A stretch of DNA of 12,391 nt, taken from the NCBI GenBank assembly GCA_020629995.1, contig JAHDCH010000058.1, positions 1 to 12,391 of the forward strand, read 5' to 3'. Every line of letters begins with the position of its first letter. Position 1 is the stretch's first letter. Shown here one piece after another: positions 1 through 6,628 of the stretch. A model generated the notes under the pieces. The model saw only the letters and a program-made list of their open reading frames with translations. It ran no database searches and was not told the origin of the DNA. Both the position numbers and the translations under genes were made by a program. The stretch comes from Pseudaestuariivita sp. GTDB lineage: Bacteria > Pseudomonadota > Alphaproteobacteria > Rhodobacterales > Rhodobacteraceae.

Positions 1-86
1 CATGACAGGGCCCAATATTCGCCCCGGGCGTGTTGAAAGCAGATGCCCCCAAAATAGCCATCCTGGACATGCTCGGAGATTAAGCC
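1..86. other. Left edge, no supported gene
   Basis: All three plus frames are short here: one has TGA at 3-5 and TAA at 81-83, another has TGA at 34-36. A 25-codon stretch between the TGA and the TAA reads like a protein tail, but it has no start and cannot be tied to a gene. On the minus strand an ATG at 70-68 opens a frame that runs off the edge, without a clear ribosome binding site. I call nothing here except the binding site for the next gene. Confidence 0.4.
75..78 (+). promoter_or_regulatory. Ribosome binding site for the LRR-like gene
   Basis: GGAG lies 8 nt before the GTG at 87. This favours the GTG over the ATG at 117 as the start. Confidence 0.5.
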
Positions 87-1004
87 GTGACCACCACCGA
101 CCCTGACGCGCCGCCTATGCTGACGTTGCACGGCGGCGCGACGCGCAGCGACAAGGGGCTGCAATCAAGCCCGGTGCCGATCCCGCGCGGGCAGGGGCGG
201 CAGATCATCGAGCTGGCCGTGTCAGATATTGAGGAGCTGGATGCACAACAGGTAGCCGAGATCGAAGATGTCTCGATCGGGCTGCGTGGCAAGCAACTCA
301 ACAAATTGCCCGATGCTCTGTGGGATTTTCCGAGCCTGTCCCGTTTATCGGTGCACACAGACAGATTGTGCGACGACCTGTTCGCCCGGGGCGTTCCGCC
401 CTCGGTCACGGCGCTGGCCATCTATGCGCAAACCCGCGATCTGGGTGACGTGGCGCCGGCGCCCAACCTGCAAGAGCTGACGATCGGCGAGCCGCACAGC
501 TTTCTCTTTGCGCCGCCGGGCACCTTTCCGAACCTGCGCACCGCCCGCATCCAGATGGGGCAGGCGCGGCAGGCCAAAGACCGCGCGCGGATGTGGGAAC
601 AGGTGGCGGCGTGGGCGGGTCTGACCGAGCTTGAGATCAACCATCCTAGCGATGCTCTCAGCTTTGCTGATCTGCCCCGGTCGATTGCCACGCTGATCCT
701 GACCCGGGGCACATATGCCAGCCTTGATCTGCTCGAAGGGGCACCCGATCTGCGCAGCATGACCCTGTTGCCATCCACGAAACTGCGCAGCCTTGATGGT
801 TTGGAAAAGCTTCAAACTCTGGAAGAATTCGACTGCCTGAATGCTGGACGGCTCGACGAGTGTGAGGCGCTGTTGGCCCTGCCAAAGCTGCGGCGCGTGA
901 TGGCCATCCGCCCGCCCAAAAGCACCGCGCCGGTGTTCCGTGCGTTGCGGGACAGGGGCACCGAGTTGGTAGGGTTTCGCGACGAAGACAGCTATTTTTC
1001 GTGA
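87..1004 (+). CDS. Leucine-rich-repeat-like protein
   Basis: A 305-residue protein with no signal peptide or membrane segment, so probably cytoplasmic. From about residue 65 to 275 it shows irregular repeats of about 20-25 residues with spaced leucines and turn residues, such as LPDALWDFPSLSRLSV, APNLQELTI, LTELEI, PDLRSMTLL and LEKLQTLEEFDCL. This is the pattern of a leucine-rich-repeat solenoid, a fold that normally binds other proteins. The first 40 residues look disordered. No enzymatic domain is visible. The GTG start is chosen because GGAG lies 8 nt upstream; an in-frame ATG at 117 would remove ten residues. The gene converges on the secretion operon and has no evident functional link to it. 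The LRR call rests on spacing alone; the partner is unknown. Confidence 0.75.
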   Translation: MTTTDPDAPPMLTLHGGATRSDKGLQSSPVPIPRGQGRQIIELAVSDIEELDAQQVAEIEDVSIGLRGKQLNKLPDALWDFPSLSRLSVHTDRLCDDLFARGVPPSVTALAIYAQTRDLGDVAPAPNLQELTIGEPHSFLFAPPGTFPNLRTARIQMGQARQAKDRARMWEQVAAWAGLTELEINHPSDALSFADLPRSIATLILTRGTYASLDLLEGAPDLRSMTLLPSTKLRSLDGLEKLQTLEEFDCLNAGRLDECEALLALPKLRRVMAIRPPKSTAPVFRALRDRGTELVGFRDEDSYFS

Positions 1005-1023
1005 CCGGATCGCACAAGGTCAC
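1001..1023. terminator. Inverted repeat between convergent genes
   Basis: GTGACC (1001-1006) and GGTCAC (1018-1023) form a perfect 6-bp stem with an 11-nt loop. It overlaps the stop codon of the LRR-like gene and sits 22 nt past the end of the convergent secretion operon. Neither strand has a T-run after the stem, so it is not a classical intrinsic terminator. It could still be a weak bidirectional end signal or protect the 3' ends. Confidence 0.3.
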
Positions 1024-1044
1024 AGTTCTGCACCCCCCAAAGGG

Positions 1045-1515
1045 CTAGTTCGGCGGCGGCGCGAAGGTAAAGGTCCAGTCGCGGAAGCTTTCGATTTTGG
1101 ATCCGCGCGGACCCATCGCGTCGGTTGTGGCCACGGTGATCCGCCGGGCGGGCTGTCTTTTTGAATCAAGGAACACGCCCTGGATCTGGCCTTGGGCGTT
1201 GCGGATCATTTGCCAGGTGTCCCCTTCAAAGGGCGACACCGGTTCGCGCCGCAGGTGACGCCGCAACCCGTTTCGGCGATCCTCCAGCAGCTGGGCGATA
1301 TCTGTTGGCAGCTCGGGCGTTTCTCCGCCCGCGACATAGTAGCTTTGCAGCGCGTTCAGGATCGCCGTGCCTTCGGCCTCGACCCGGTGGTCAATCTCGC
1401 GTTTGGCGCGCATCGCTTGCGAGGCGACCTGCGATTGCCCCAGAATGCCCACGACCAACAGGAACGCCAGCACCGCCGGATAGGAAAATCCGCCCTGGCC
1501 GCCTAGTTTCCCCAC
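1045..1515 (-). CDS. Pilin-like protein lacking Glu5, last gene of the secretion operon
   Basis: A 156-residue class III-signal protein. A nine-residue leader ending GGQGG precedes a hydrophobic helix starting FSYPAVLAFLLVVGI. The mature protein has Pro at +4 and Ala at +5, not the Glu5 that most pilins use for assembly. After the helix come a charged helix (residues 36-60) and a small domain with the basic motif RRHLRR (85-90) and a later AQGQIQGVFLDS segment. From memory, this matches a pilin-like family in the T2SS-type clusters of other Proteobacteria, where the RHLR motif is kept and Glu5 is also absent. The start is taken as GTG at 1515, which overlaps the gspG stop by 13 nt and leaves a correct leader length. 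The longer open frame upstream is gspG read out of frame. Its role could be at the filament tip or base, in place of a minor pseudopilin. Confidence 0.8.
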   Translation of the reverse strand: MGKLGGQGGFSYPAVLAFLLVVGILGQSQVASQAMRAKREIDHRVEAEGTAILNALQSYYVAGGETPELPTDIAQLLEDRRNGLRRHLRREPVSPFEGDTWQMIRNAQGQIQGVFLDSKRQPARRITVATTDAMGPRGSKIESFRDWTFTFAPPPN

Positions 1516-1943
1516 GAGGTGATATCCGCGTTTTCGCCGGTGCCGCCTTCCACGCCGTCGGCCCCGAATGACACGATTTCGAACTGCCCGTCGCGGCCCG
1601 GGTATTTGTAGACAAAGGGCTGGCCCCAGGGATCGTCGGGGATGTTCTTGCGCAGGTAGGGGCCGGCCCAGCCCGGCACCCCGGGATCGGTGCGCAGCAC
1701 GGCCAGCCCTTGCTGGGTTGACGGGAAATTGCCGGTGTCGACCCAATAGCTTTCCAGCGCGGTGGTGAAATTGCCGATCTGGCCGCGCGCGATGGTCTGC
1801 TTGGCCGGGTTGATCTTGTTGTACAACAGCGGCCCGACCAGCCCGGCCAGAAGGCCGATGATGACCAGAACGACCAGCAGCTCCATCAGGGTGAACCCGT
1901 CCTCCCGCCGCAGTTTGTGAAATGTGGTCTTACCAATCCGCAT
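1503..1943 (-). CDS. gspG: Type II secretion major pseudopilin GspG-like
   Basis: A 146-residue prepilin. The leader of 16 residues ends in EDG, and the mature protein starts FTLMELLVVLVIIGLLAGLV, with Phe at +1 and Glu at +5. After the helix come the hallmarks of GspG: a helix with ALESYWVDTGNFPSTQQGL (about residues 62-80), then GWAGPYLRKNIPDDPWGQPF (about 91-110), and a C-terminal YPGRDGQFEIVSFGADGVEGG that in the family forms the calcium-binding loop. Length agrees with the family. It would be processed by a prepilin peptidase and polymerise into the pseudopilus. The ATG at 1943 overlaps the stop of the preceding pseudopilin gene by 14 nt, and the next gene begins inside its 3' end. This is the surest pseudopilin of the four. 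Confidence 0.93.
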   Translation of the reverse strand: MRIGKTTFHKLRREDGFTLMELLVVLVIIGLLAGLVGPLLYNKINPAKQTIARGQIGNFTTALESYWVDTGNFPSTQQGLAVLRTDPGVPGWAGPYLRKNIPDDPWGQPFVYKYPGRDGQFEIVSFGADGVEGGTGENADITSWGN

Positions 1944-2310
1944 AAACCGTTCCGTCCAATGCTTCGTTTGTTGATCTGCTGCTTACGTCGATGATGCCGC
2001 CGCCGTCTTCGGCCAGCTCGATGTCCCAATCCTCGGGGCTGCGGGCGATCGTGTCCTGGGGCAGGGCGCGCAAATAGCCTTCTTCGACCAGCGCGTCGAG
2101 CGTTTCGGGATAGGAAAGGTGGTCGGCGTAATATTCGTCGATGACGGTGCGCAGGGTGGTCAGGTTGGTACGCAGCGTCGTCTCGCGCGCTTTCTGGACC
2201 GATCCGCTCATCATCGGCACGGCCAGCCCGGCCAAAAGACCGACGATGGCCAGAACCACCAGCACCTCGGTGATGGTGTAGCCCGCCTGCGATTTCAGCC
2301 TACCAATCAC
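1930..2310 (-). CDS. GspG-like pseudopilin, second of the tandem pair
   Basis: A 126-residue prepilin with the leader MIGRLKSQAG followed by YTITEVLVVLAIVGLLAGLAVP. The mature N-terminus is Tyr with Glu at +5. The body has the pilin helix (LRTNLTTLRTVIDEYYAD) and a LSYPETLDALVEEGYLRALP segment, then a short beta part ending ALDGTVYADW. That ending closely parallels ALDGSEIRDW in the preceding gene, so the two look like paralogues. The GTG at 2310 is preferred because it gives a ten-residue leader, overlaps the upstream stop by 11 nt and has GGAG 8 nt before it. The longer reading from 2361 would put 17 implausible residues before the leader. Probably a pseudopilus subunit, major or minor. Confidence 0.87.
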   Translation of the reverse strand: MIGRLKSQAGYTITEVLVVLAIVGLLAGLAVPMMSGSVQKARETTLRTNLTTLRTVIDEYYADHLSYPETLDALVEEGYLRALPQDTIARSPEDWDIELAEDGGGIIDVSSRSTNEALDGTVYADW

Positions 2311-2782
2311 GGATTTCGCTCCCGTCCAGGGCGATGCGGTCGGTGTTGGCGCGCAGGTCAAAGATGTCTACGCCGTTCCACCGGTCTGCGTCAGCCGGGT
2401 CGCGGTGGCCCAGCAGGATCCACGGCTCGTCCGGGTCGCTGGCAAAGGGGTTGCCCGGCACTGCGCGCAGATACCTGCGTGTGCCGCCACCCTCGGCCAC
2501 CGGCACGCCTTCGGTCAGGACCTCCCAATCGGTGGGAAAGCCGTCGCGGCTGATGCCGCTGGTGTTTTGCGCGATCACGCCTTCGCGCCAGTCCTTGTGA
2601 AACTGGTCGATGCTGGCGCGCACGCGGATCAGATCGCGGCGCAGCTCGTATTCCTTTTGGCGCACGGATTGCTTTTGCAGCTGCGGGATGGCCGCAGCGC
2701 TGAGGATCGACAGGATCAGCATGACCACCAGCATCTCGACCAGGGTCGCGCCGCTTTGGTCCTTGATCCTACTTTGCCACAA
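2300..2782 (-). CDS. GspG-like pseudopilin, first of the tandem pair
   Basis: A 160-residue prepilin. The leader MWQSRIKDQSG is followed by ATLVEMLVVMLILSILSAAAIP, with Glu at +5 and Ala rather than Phe at +1. A long amphipathic helix (YELRRDLIRVRASIDQFHKD) leads to a larger, less conserved domain that includes GFPTDWEVLTEGVPV and RRYLRAVPGNPF, and it ends ALDGSEIRDW. The start must be the TTG at 2782, because it gives a normal leader and no ATG or GTG is available nearby in frame. It overlaps the end of the secretin gene by 14 nt, so translation is probably coupled. It would be cleaved after Gly11 and enter the pseudopilus. The exact position in the filament cannot be told. Confidence 0.85.
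   Translation of the reverse strand: MWQSRIKDQSGATLVEMLVVMLILSILSAAAIPQLQKQSVRQKEYELRRDLIRVRASIDQFHKDWREGVIAQNTSGISRDGFPTDWEVLTEGVPVAEGGGTRRYLRAVPGNPFASDPDEPWILLGHRDPADADRWNGVDIFDLRANTDRIALDGSEIRDW
2319..2322 (-). promoter_or_regulatory. Ribosome binding site for the second tandem pseudopilin
   Basis: GGAG on the minus strand, 8 nt before the GTG at 2310. It lies inside the coding sequence of the preceding pseudopilin and supports this start. Confidence 0.4.
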
Positions 2783-5036
2783 TTTTTGTCGACCCCAGGT
2801 CCGGATCCGTGCCGCCCGGGGCAGGCCCGTCCAGCTCGATCAGAAAATAGGACAGCCCCGCCTGTTTGCCCGCCAGCGTGATATCGGCCAGCGCGCCCCC
2901 CGCGCCTGCGTTGACGCCGGTAAAGGTGATCTCGCCCCGGTCGTTGTCATAGCTCACGTCGCCACCGGCCCGGGCAGCGGCGGATGTGACCTGCGCGATG
3001 TTCTTGTTGAACCGGATGCGGAACGACACGTTGGACCCCGCGGCGAAATCGGCGGCCGTCACGGCGACCTTGACGTCGCCGCCCGACGGGATTTCGTAGA
3101 TGCTGTTCTGAAAGCCCAGCTTGGGCTTGGCGGCCGCGGTGGGCGCGGGCGTACGCGGCGCCGCAGGGGCGCGGGCCGGGGCGGCAACCACCGGGCTGAG
3201 CGTGGCCGGGCCAGAGGATTTGCGCCCGTCCATGTCCAGCCGGATGACCGCGCCACCGGGCGCACCGTCATCGAGGAACGCAAATTCGTTTTCCGAGCTG
3301 ACGCGATCCCCCGTGCCCGAGAAAAACTCGGTATCGGCGGGCGAGGGGATGTCCCAGCCTTTGACGATGCGTGGCGTGAGGGTCAGCAGGATGTCGGTGC
3401 GCGTGCCTTGCCCGTCGCGCACCTGGAACAGCTTGCCGATCACGGGGATCTCGCCCAGCCCCGGCACGCGCTGCACCGTCACGCGTTCTTCGTCGCGGAT
3501 CAGCCCGCCGATGATCGCGGTTTCGTTGTCGTTCAGAACCATGTTGGTTTCGACATTGCGGGTGCCGATGGAAAAGGCGCTTTCGTCCGCGGTGCCCAGG
3601 TTCTGGCCAAGGCTGCTGACCTCGAGGTTCAACTCGACGTTCACGGTGTTGTCCAGCAGGACCTTGGGCGTCACCTCAAGCTTGATCCCGATGTCGCGAT
3701 ATTCGAACGAGGTGCGCGACTGGCCATTGGCATCCAGCACGGTCGCCGCGCGCAGCGGCACGCGGTCACCGATGTGGATGGTCGCCAGCTTTTGGCTGAC
3801 GGTGCGGATGCGCGGGCTGGCCAGCGTGCGGGCGTCCACATCCTGTTTGAAAAACTTGATGCTGGAGGCGGGCAGCGTCACGACCGAAGTCGCCAGCTGC
3901 GATCCCGCATCCCCGCCGCGAATCTGGCCCAGCGTCACCGTCGGTGGCGAGATGGTGATCTGCGAGCCGAAATCCACGCCGAGGTTCTCGCTCTTGGTGC
4001 GGTTCACCTCGAGGATCTCCACCTCCAGCGACACTTCGGCCAGGCCGCGGTCATTGGCCCGGATCAGCCGGTCGGCCAGCGCCAGCTTGTCGCGGGTCGT
4101 GCGCAGCGTGATCGAGTTGTTTTCGGTGTTCGCGCTGACGTTGGACACGTCCAGCACCCGTTCGACCAGCGCGCGCATCTGTTCCGCCGGGGCGCTTTCC
4201 ATATAGAAGGTGCGCACGTGGAAATCGGTGTTCTTGGCGCGCGCCTCGGGGCTGTCGTTGAAGATCAGAACCGAATTGCCACCCATGGGCCGGAAATGGT
4301 TGCCGCTGGCCTTGAGCATCAGCCGGAAGGCCTGATCGAACGACACCCGCTCGGCGTAGACGGTGACCTCCTGGTTGTCGAGGCCGGCGTCAAAGATCAC
4401 GTTCAGCCCGTAATTCTTGCCCAGCGTCAGGAACGCTTCTTTCATATCCGCGTCACGGAAATTGACCGTGACGGGCGCCGACGATTTCAGCTTGATCGGC
4501 TTGGGCGCGGTGTGGATCGGGGTGCTGCCATAGGCGCGGTTCAGCAGCTTGAGCGCCTCGCGGTTTTCCGGGTCGTGCTGCAGCGCCTCTTCCAGCTGCG
4601 CGATCGCCCGGTCGGTGCGGCCCAGCTTGAGGCTGGAGCGGCCTTGCGACATCGCCGCGTGCGATTTGCGTTTCGATTTGATCCCGTCCAGTTCATCGCG
4701 CAGCAGCTGGCTTTCGGGCACCACCAACAGGCCCTTGCTGAACGCGCCCTCGGCCGACCCCAGATCCCCTTGCCGCAGCAGATCGCGGCCCGATTTCAGA
4801 TAATGATCTTCGGCCGATTGAATCGCGCTCAGCAGAGCGGTGCGGTATTCGCTTTTGTTGGGGTTGCGCTGCGCATCCGAACGCGCCTTGGCCACGGTTG
4901 TGGACCATTCCGACCCATCAACCGGAGAGGATACAAGGGCAGGGGGGCGCGTGCGATCTTCTTCGCAGGATACAAGAAATACGCAGGCGCAAAGCGCCGC
5001 TATTCCCCGAAAAACCTTTCCAAAAACTCGTGCCAT
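2769..5036 (-). CDS. gspD: Outer-membrane secretin, lipoprotein with TPR and cohesin-like domains
   Basis: A 755-residue secretin, the multimeric outer-membrane channel of the machine. Residues 1-24 form a lipoprotein signal with lipobox LVSC (Cys24). Residues of about 75-170 look like tetratricopeptide repeats (DLGSAEGAFSKGLLVVP and TDRAIAQLEEALQHDPEN). About 190-260 resembles the STN/N0 domain, and 275-345 a secretin N-domain with ALVERVLDVSN. The secretin barrel spans about 390-560 and contains the family signature VPGLGEIPVIGKLF (524-537). An Ala/Pro-rich linker (about 606-640) leads to a C-terminal domain (about 640-755) whose pattern (KLGFQNSIYEIPSGGDVKVAV ending in ITFTGVNAG and LADITLAG) resembles a cohesin-type beta sandwich. 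Such TPR-secretin-cohesin fusions occur in T2SS-like clusters of Deltaproteobacteria and some others. It starts 3 nt after the previous stop. The Cys anchor may replace the need for a pilotin. Confidence 0.92.
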   Translation of the reverse strand: MARVFGKVFRGIAALCACVFLVSCEEDRTRPPALVSSPVDGSEWSTTVAKARSDAQRNPNKSEYRTALLSAIQSAEDHYLKSGRDLLRQGDLGSAEGAFSKGLLVVPESQLLRDELDGIKSKRKSHAAMSQGRSSLKLGRTDRAIAQLEEALQHDPENREALKLLNRAYGSTPIHTAPKPIKLKSSAPVTVNFRDADMKEAFLTLGKNYGLNVIFDAGLDNQEVTVYAERVSFDQAFRLMLKASGNHFRPMGGNSVLIFNDSPEARAKNTDFHVRTFYMESAPAEQMRALVERVLDVSNVSANTENNSITLRTTRDKLALADRLIRANDRGLAEVSLEVEILEVNRTKSENLGVDFGSQITISPPTVTLGQIRGGDAGSQLATSVVTLPASSIKFFKQDVDARTLASPRIRTVSQKLATIHIGDRVPLRAATVLDANGQSRTSFEYRDIGIKLEVTPKVLLDNTVNVELNLEVSSLGQNLGTADESAFSIGTRNVETNMVLNDNETAIIGGLIRDEERVTVQRVPGLGEIPVIGKLFQVRDGQGTRTDILLTLTPRIVKGWDIPSPADTEFFSGTGDRVSSENEFAFLDDGAPGGAVIRLDMDGRKSSGPATLSPVVAAPARAPAAPRTPAPTAAAKPKLGFQNSIYEIPSGGDVKVAVTAADFAAGSNVSFRIRFNKNIAQVTSAAARAGGDVSYDNDRGEITFTGVNAGAGGALADITLAGKQAGLSYFLIELDGPAPGGTDPDLGSTKIVAK

Positions 5037-5039
5037 CTT

Positions 5040-5549
5040 TTACTCAATCGAGATATCGCGCTGCAATGCCAGTTCGGGATGCGCAATTCTCACGCGATCC
5101 GGCCTGACAGCCTCTACGACAATTCCCTCACCCAGCTCTGTCCCAGAAACGGCAACCCCTTGAAAAAAGGGCGCGTTAACCATTGCACTTAACCCACTTC
5201 GGGACGAAAGAACACCCGTAACGTGTACGTTGAGCATGTTTACGCGTGCAACTTCCAACGCGACTTCGCGCGGGTCGGGGCCTGTTTCGACCGGCGCGAC
5301 AACCGTAGGTTCGGGGACAGGGCGCACCGGTTCGGGCCGCACCTCGACAAAGGCGAACAGATCGCGTTCGGCCTGTGGCGGCGACCGGCTGGCCTGCGTG
5401 GGAAAAGCAAAGCCGGGCAGGTCCGGCACCGCGCTGATCGGGCCATCGGCCCTGTCATCACCAGTGCCGCCGCCGCCCGCGTAGCGGACCACGTTCAACG
5501 CGATCAACACCGCGATCACACCGGTCACAAGAAGCGCTCTGCCGGTCAC
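5040..5549 (-). CDS. PilP/GspC-like periplasmic linker protein
   Basis: A 169-residue bitopic protein. One membrane span (about residues 5-22) is followed by a Gly/Pro-rich linker with ERDLFAF (61-67) and a string of Pro-Val pairs (70-90). A small C-terminal beta domain follows (about 105-169), with VHVTGVLSSRSGLSAMVN and GEGIVVEAVRPDRVRIAH. This layout is that of GspC and PilP, in which the C-terminal homology region contacts the N0 domain of the secretin, and the next gene is indeed the secretin. The start is the GTG that directly follows the previous TAG, with AGGAGG five bases upstream, so this start is secure. Sequence identity to either family is low, and I leave the choice open. Confidence 0.8.
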   Translation of the reverse strand: MTGRALLVTGVIAVLIALNVVRYAGGGGTGDDRADGPISAVPDLPGFAFPTQASRSPPQAERDLFAFVEVRPEPVRPVPEPTVVAPVETGPDPREVALEVARVNMLNVHVTGVLSSRSGLSAMVNAPFFQGVAVSGTELGEGIVVEAVRPDRVRIAHPELALQRDISIE

Positions 5550-6095
5550 CTAGGCCTCCTGTCTCAGCAAAGTGGCCAGGCTGATCCGGATCTTCTGGCG
5601 CGTGCCCTTGCCGCGTTTCCAGTCGACCTCTTCGATCAGGGTCAGGTGTTTCGAGGCGCCGACCAGCTGCAAGAAATACCGCACAGCGGCATACTCGCCT
5701 TCCAGCGTCACCTCCTGCCGCAACCAGATGATGCCGTCACGGCGCGTGTCGGTCCGGTTGTCGCTGTGCAACAGGGTGATGTTGCTGCGCCGCACCAGCG
5801 TGCTGATTTCCGACACCAGTTCCGACTGGGTAAGCGGGGTGGTCAGCTGATCATCCAGCGTCGCCAGGATGTCCTTGGTCGTGCGGGCCTGTTCCGACAG
5901 GTTGGCCCGCGCGCGCACCTGCGCCAGGTCGCGTTTCAGCGCACGGTTTTCGGCCTGCAATTCGGCGTGGCGCTGCGCGGTGCCCGACCAAACCTGCACC
6001 TGCAAGACCCCCAGCAGGGCGGCGGCACACAGGCACACCAGCACCGACAGCACCAGATGCGGCACCAGCAGGTAGCGCAAAAAGACCTGTTTCAT
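5550..6095 (-). CDS. PilO/GspM-like inner-membrane alignment protein
   Basis: A 181-residue bitopic protein with a membrane span at about residues 12-34. A coiled-coil segment follows (about 38-80, rich in Glu, Arg, Ala and Leu), and then a ferredoxin-like domain with QEVTLEGEYAAVRYFLQLV and ASKHLTLIEEVDWKRG (127-161). This LEGxYxxVxxFLxxL signature is typical of PilO. In type IVa pili, PilN and PilO form a heterodimer in the inner membrane that links the cytoplasmic PilM ring to PilP and the secretin. The ATG overlaps the previous TGA (ATGA), and the next gene starts directly after its own TAG. The GspM-like alternative would have the same role. Confidence 0.82.
   Translation of the reverse strand: MKQVFLRYLLVPHLVLSVLVCLCAAALLGVLQVQVWSGTAQRHAELQAENRALKRDLAQVRARANLSEQARTTKDILATLDDQLTTPLTQSELVSEISTLVRRSNITLLHSDNRTDTRRDGIIWLRQEVTLEGEYAAVRYFLQLVGASKHLTLIEEVDWKRGKGTRQKIRISLATLLRQEA
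5555..5560 (-). promoter_or_regulatory. Ribosome binding site for the PilP/GspC-like gene
   Basis: A full AGGAGG on the minus strand, inside the 3' end of the PilO-like gene and five bases before its GTG at 5549. It settles the start and suggests strong independent re-initiation there. Confidence 0.65.
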
Positions 6096-6628
6096 GACGA
6101 CACCCGCAAATCATACTGGAACACCCGCTCGCCCGACCCTTCGAGCGTCACTTGCCGTTCCAGTTCAACCGCAGCGGCGCCAAAGCCGTCCTGCAGGGCT
6201 TCGATGGATTTCAGCAGGCTCTCTTCGACCTCTGACACCAGCGAAAAGGTGATGAACCGCCCGCGCCGGTCATAAAAGATCGCGCTGGCCCGTACATCGC
6301 GCGGCAAGGTCTCTTCAAGCAGGTCCAGCATTTCAAGGATCGGCGGCGCGCCCGCGCCAATCTGGTCATTGTACCATTCTACCCGGGCGGCCAGGGCGCG
6401 CAGTTCGGCGATTTCGGGGGCATCCGCGGCGGCCTGCCGTTCAGTCACCAGCGCGGCCGAAATCTTTTGGTTTTGCTCGGCAAACCGGGCGGCCTCTTCG
6501 CGCAGGGCCGCGTGTGTCAGCGATTGCATCCAGAGGGCCACAAGGCACCCAAGTGTCAGCGCATAGAACACCACAGCCAGAATGGCCGACAGGTTGCGGG
6601 GGGCAGGGATGACGGACAGGTTGATCAT
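6092..6628 (-). CDS. PilN-like inner-membrane alignment protein
   Basis: A 178-residue bitopic protein that begins MINLSVIPAPRN, close to the INLLP-type N-terminus of PilN that docks onto PilM. A membrane span follows (about 13-35), then a coiled-coil stretch (about 40-80) and a small alpha/beta domain containing PPILEMLDLLEETLP, the usual PilN phrase, and a terminal QVTLEGSGERVFQYDLRVSS. It is expected to pair with the PilO-like protein. The ATG at 6628 is chosen because it gives the INL N-terminus and overlaps the previous stop as ATGA. The longer open frame reaching 7108 covers an antiparallel reading of the PilM gene. Confidence 0.85.
   Translation of the reverse strand: MINLSVIPAPRNLSAILAVVFYALTLGCLVALWMQSLTHAALREEAARFAEQNQKISAALVTERQAAADAPEIAELRALAARVEWYNDQIGAGAPPILEMLDLLEETLPRDVRASAIFYDRRGRFITFSLVSEVEESLLKSIEALQDGFGAAAVELERQVTLEGSGERVFQYDLRVSS

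Noticed and set aside
1..86. Possible gene tail ending at TAA 81-83
   Set aside because: An in-frame TGA at 3-5 leaves only 25 codons with no start; too little sequence to support a gene or a frameshifted remnant.
2610..5192. Long open frame of 860 codons on the plus strand
   Set aside because: It is antisense to the secretin gene, whose domains are unmistakable. Its His/Arg/Gly/Ala-rich translation matches no family and is the usual shadow of a GC-rich gene on the opposite strand.
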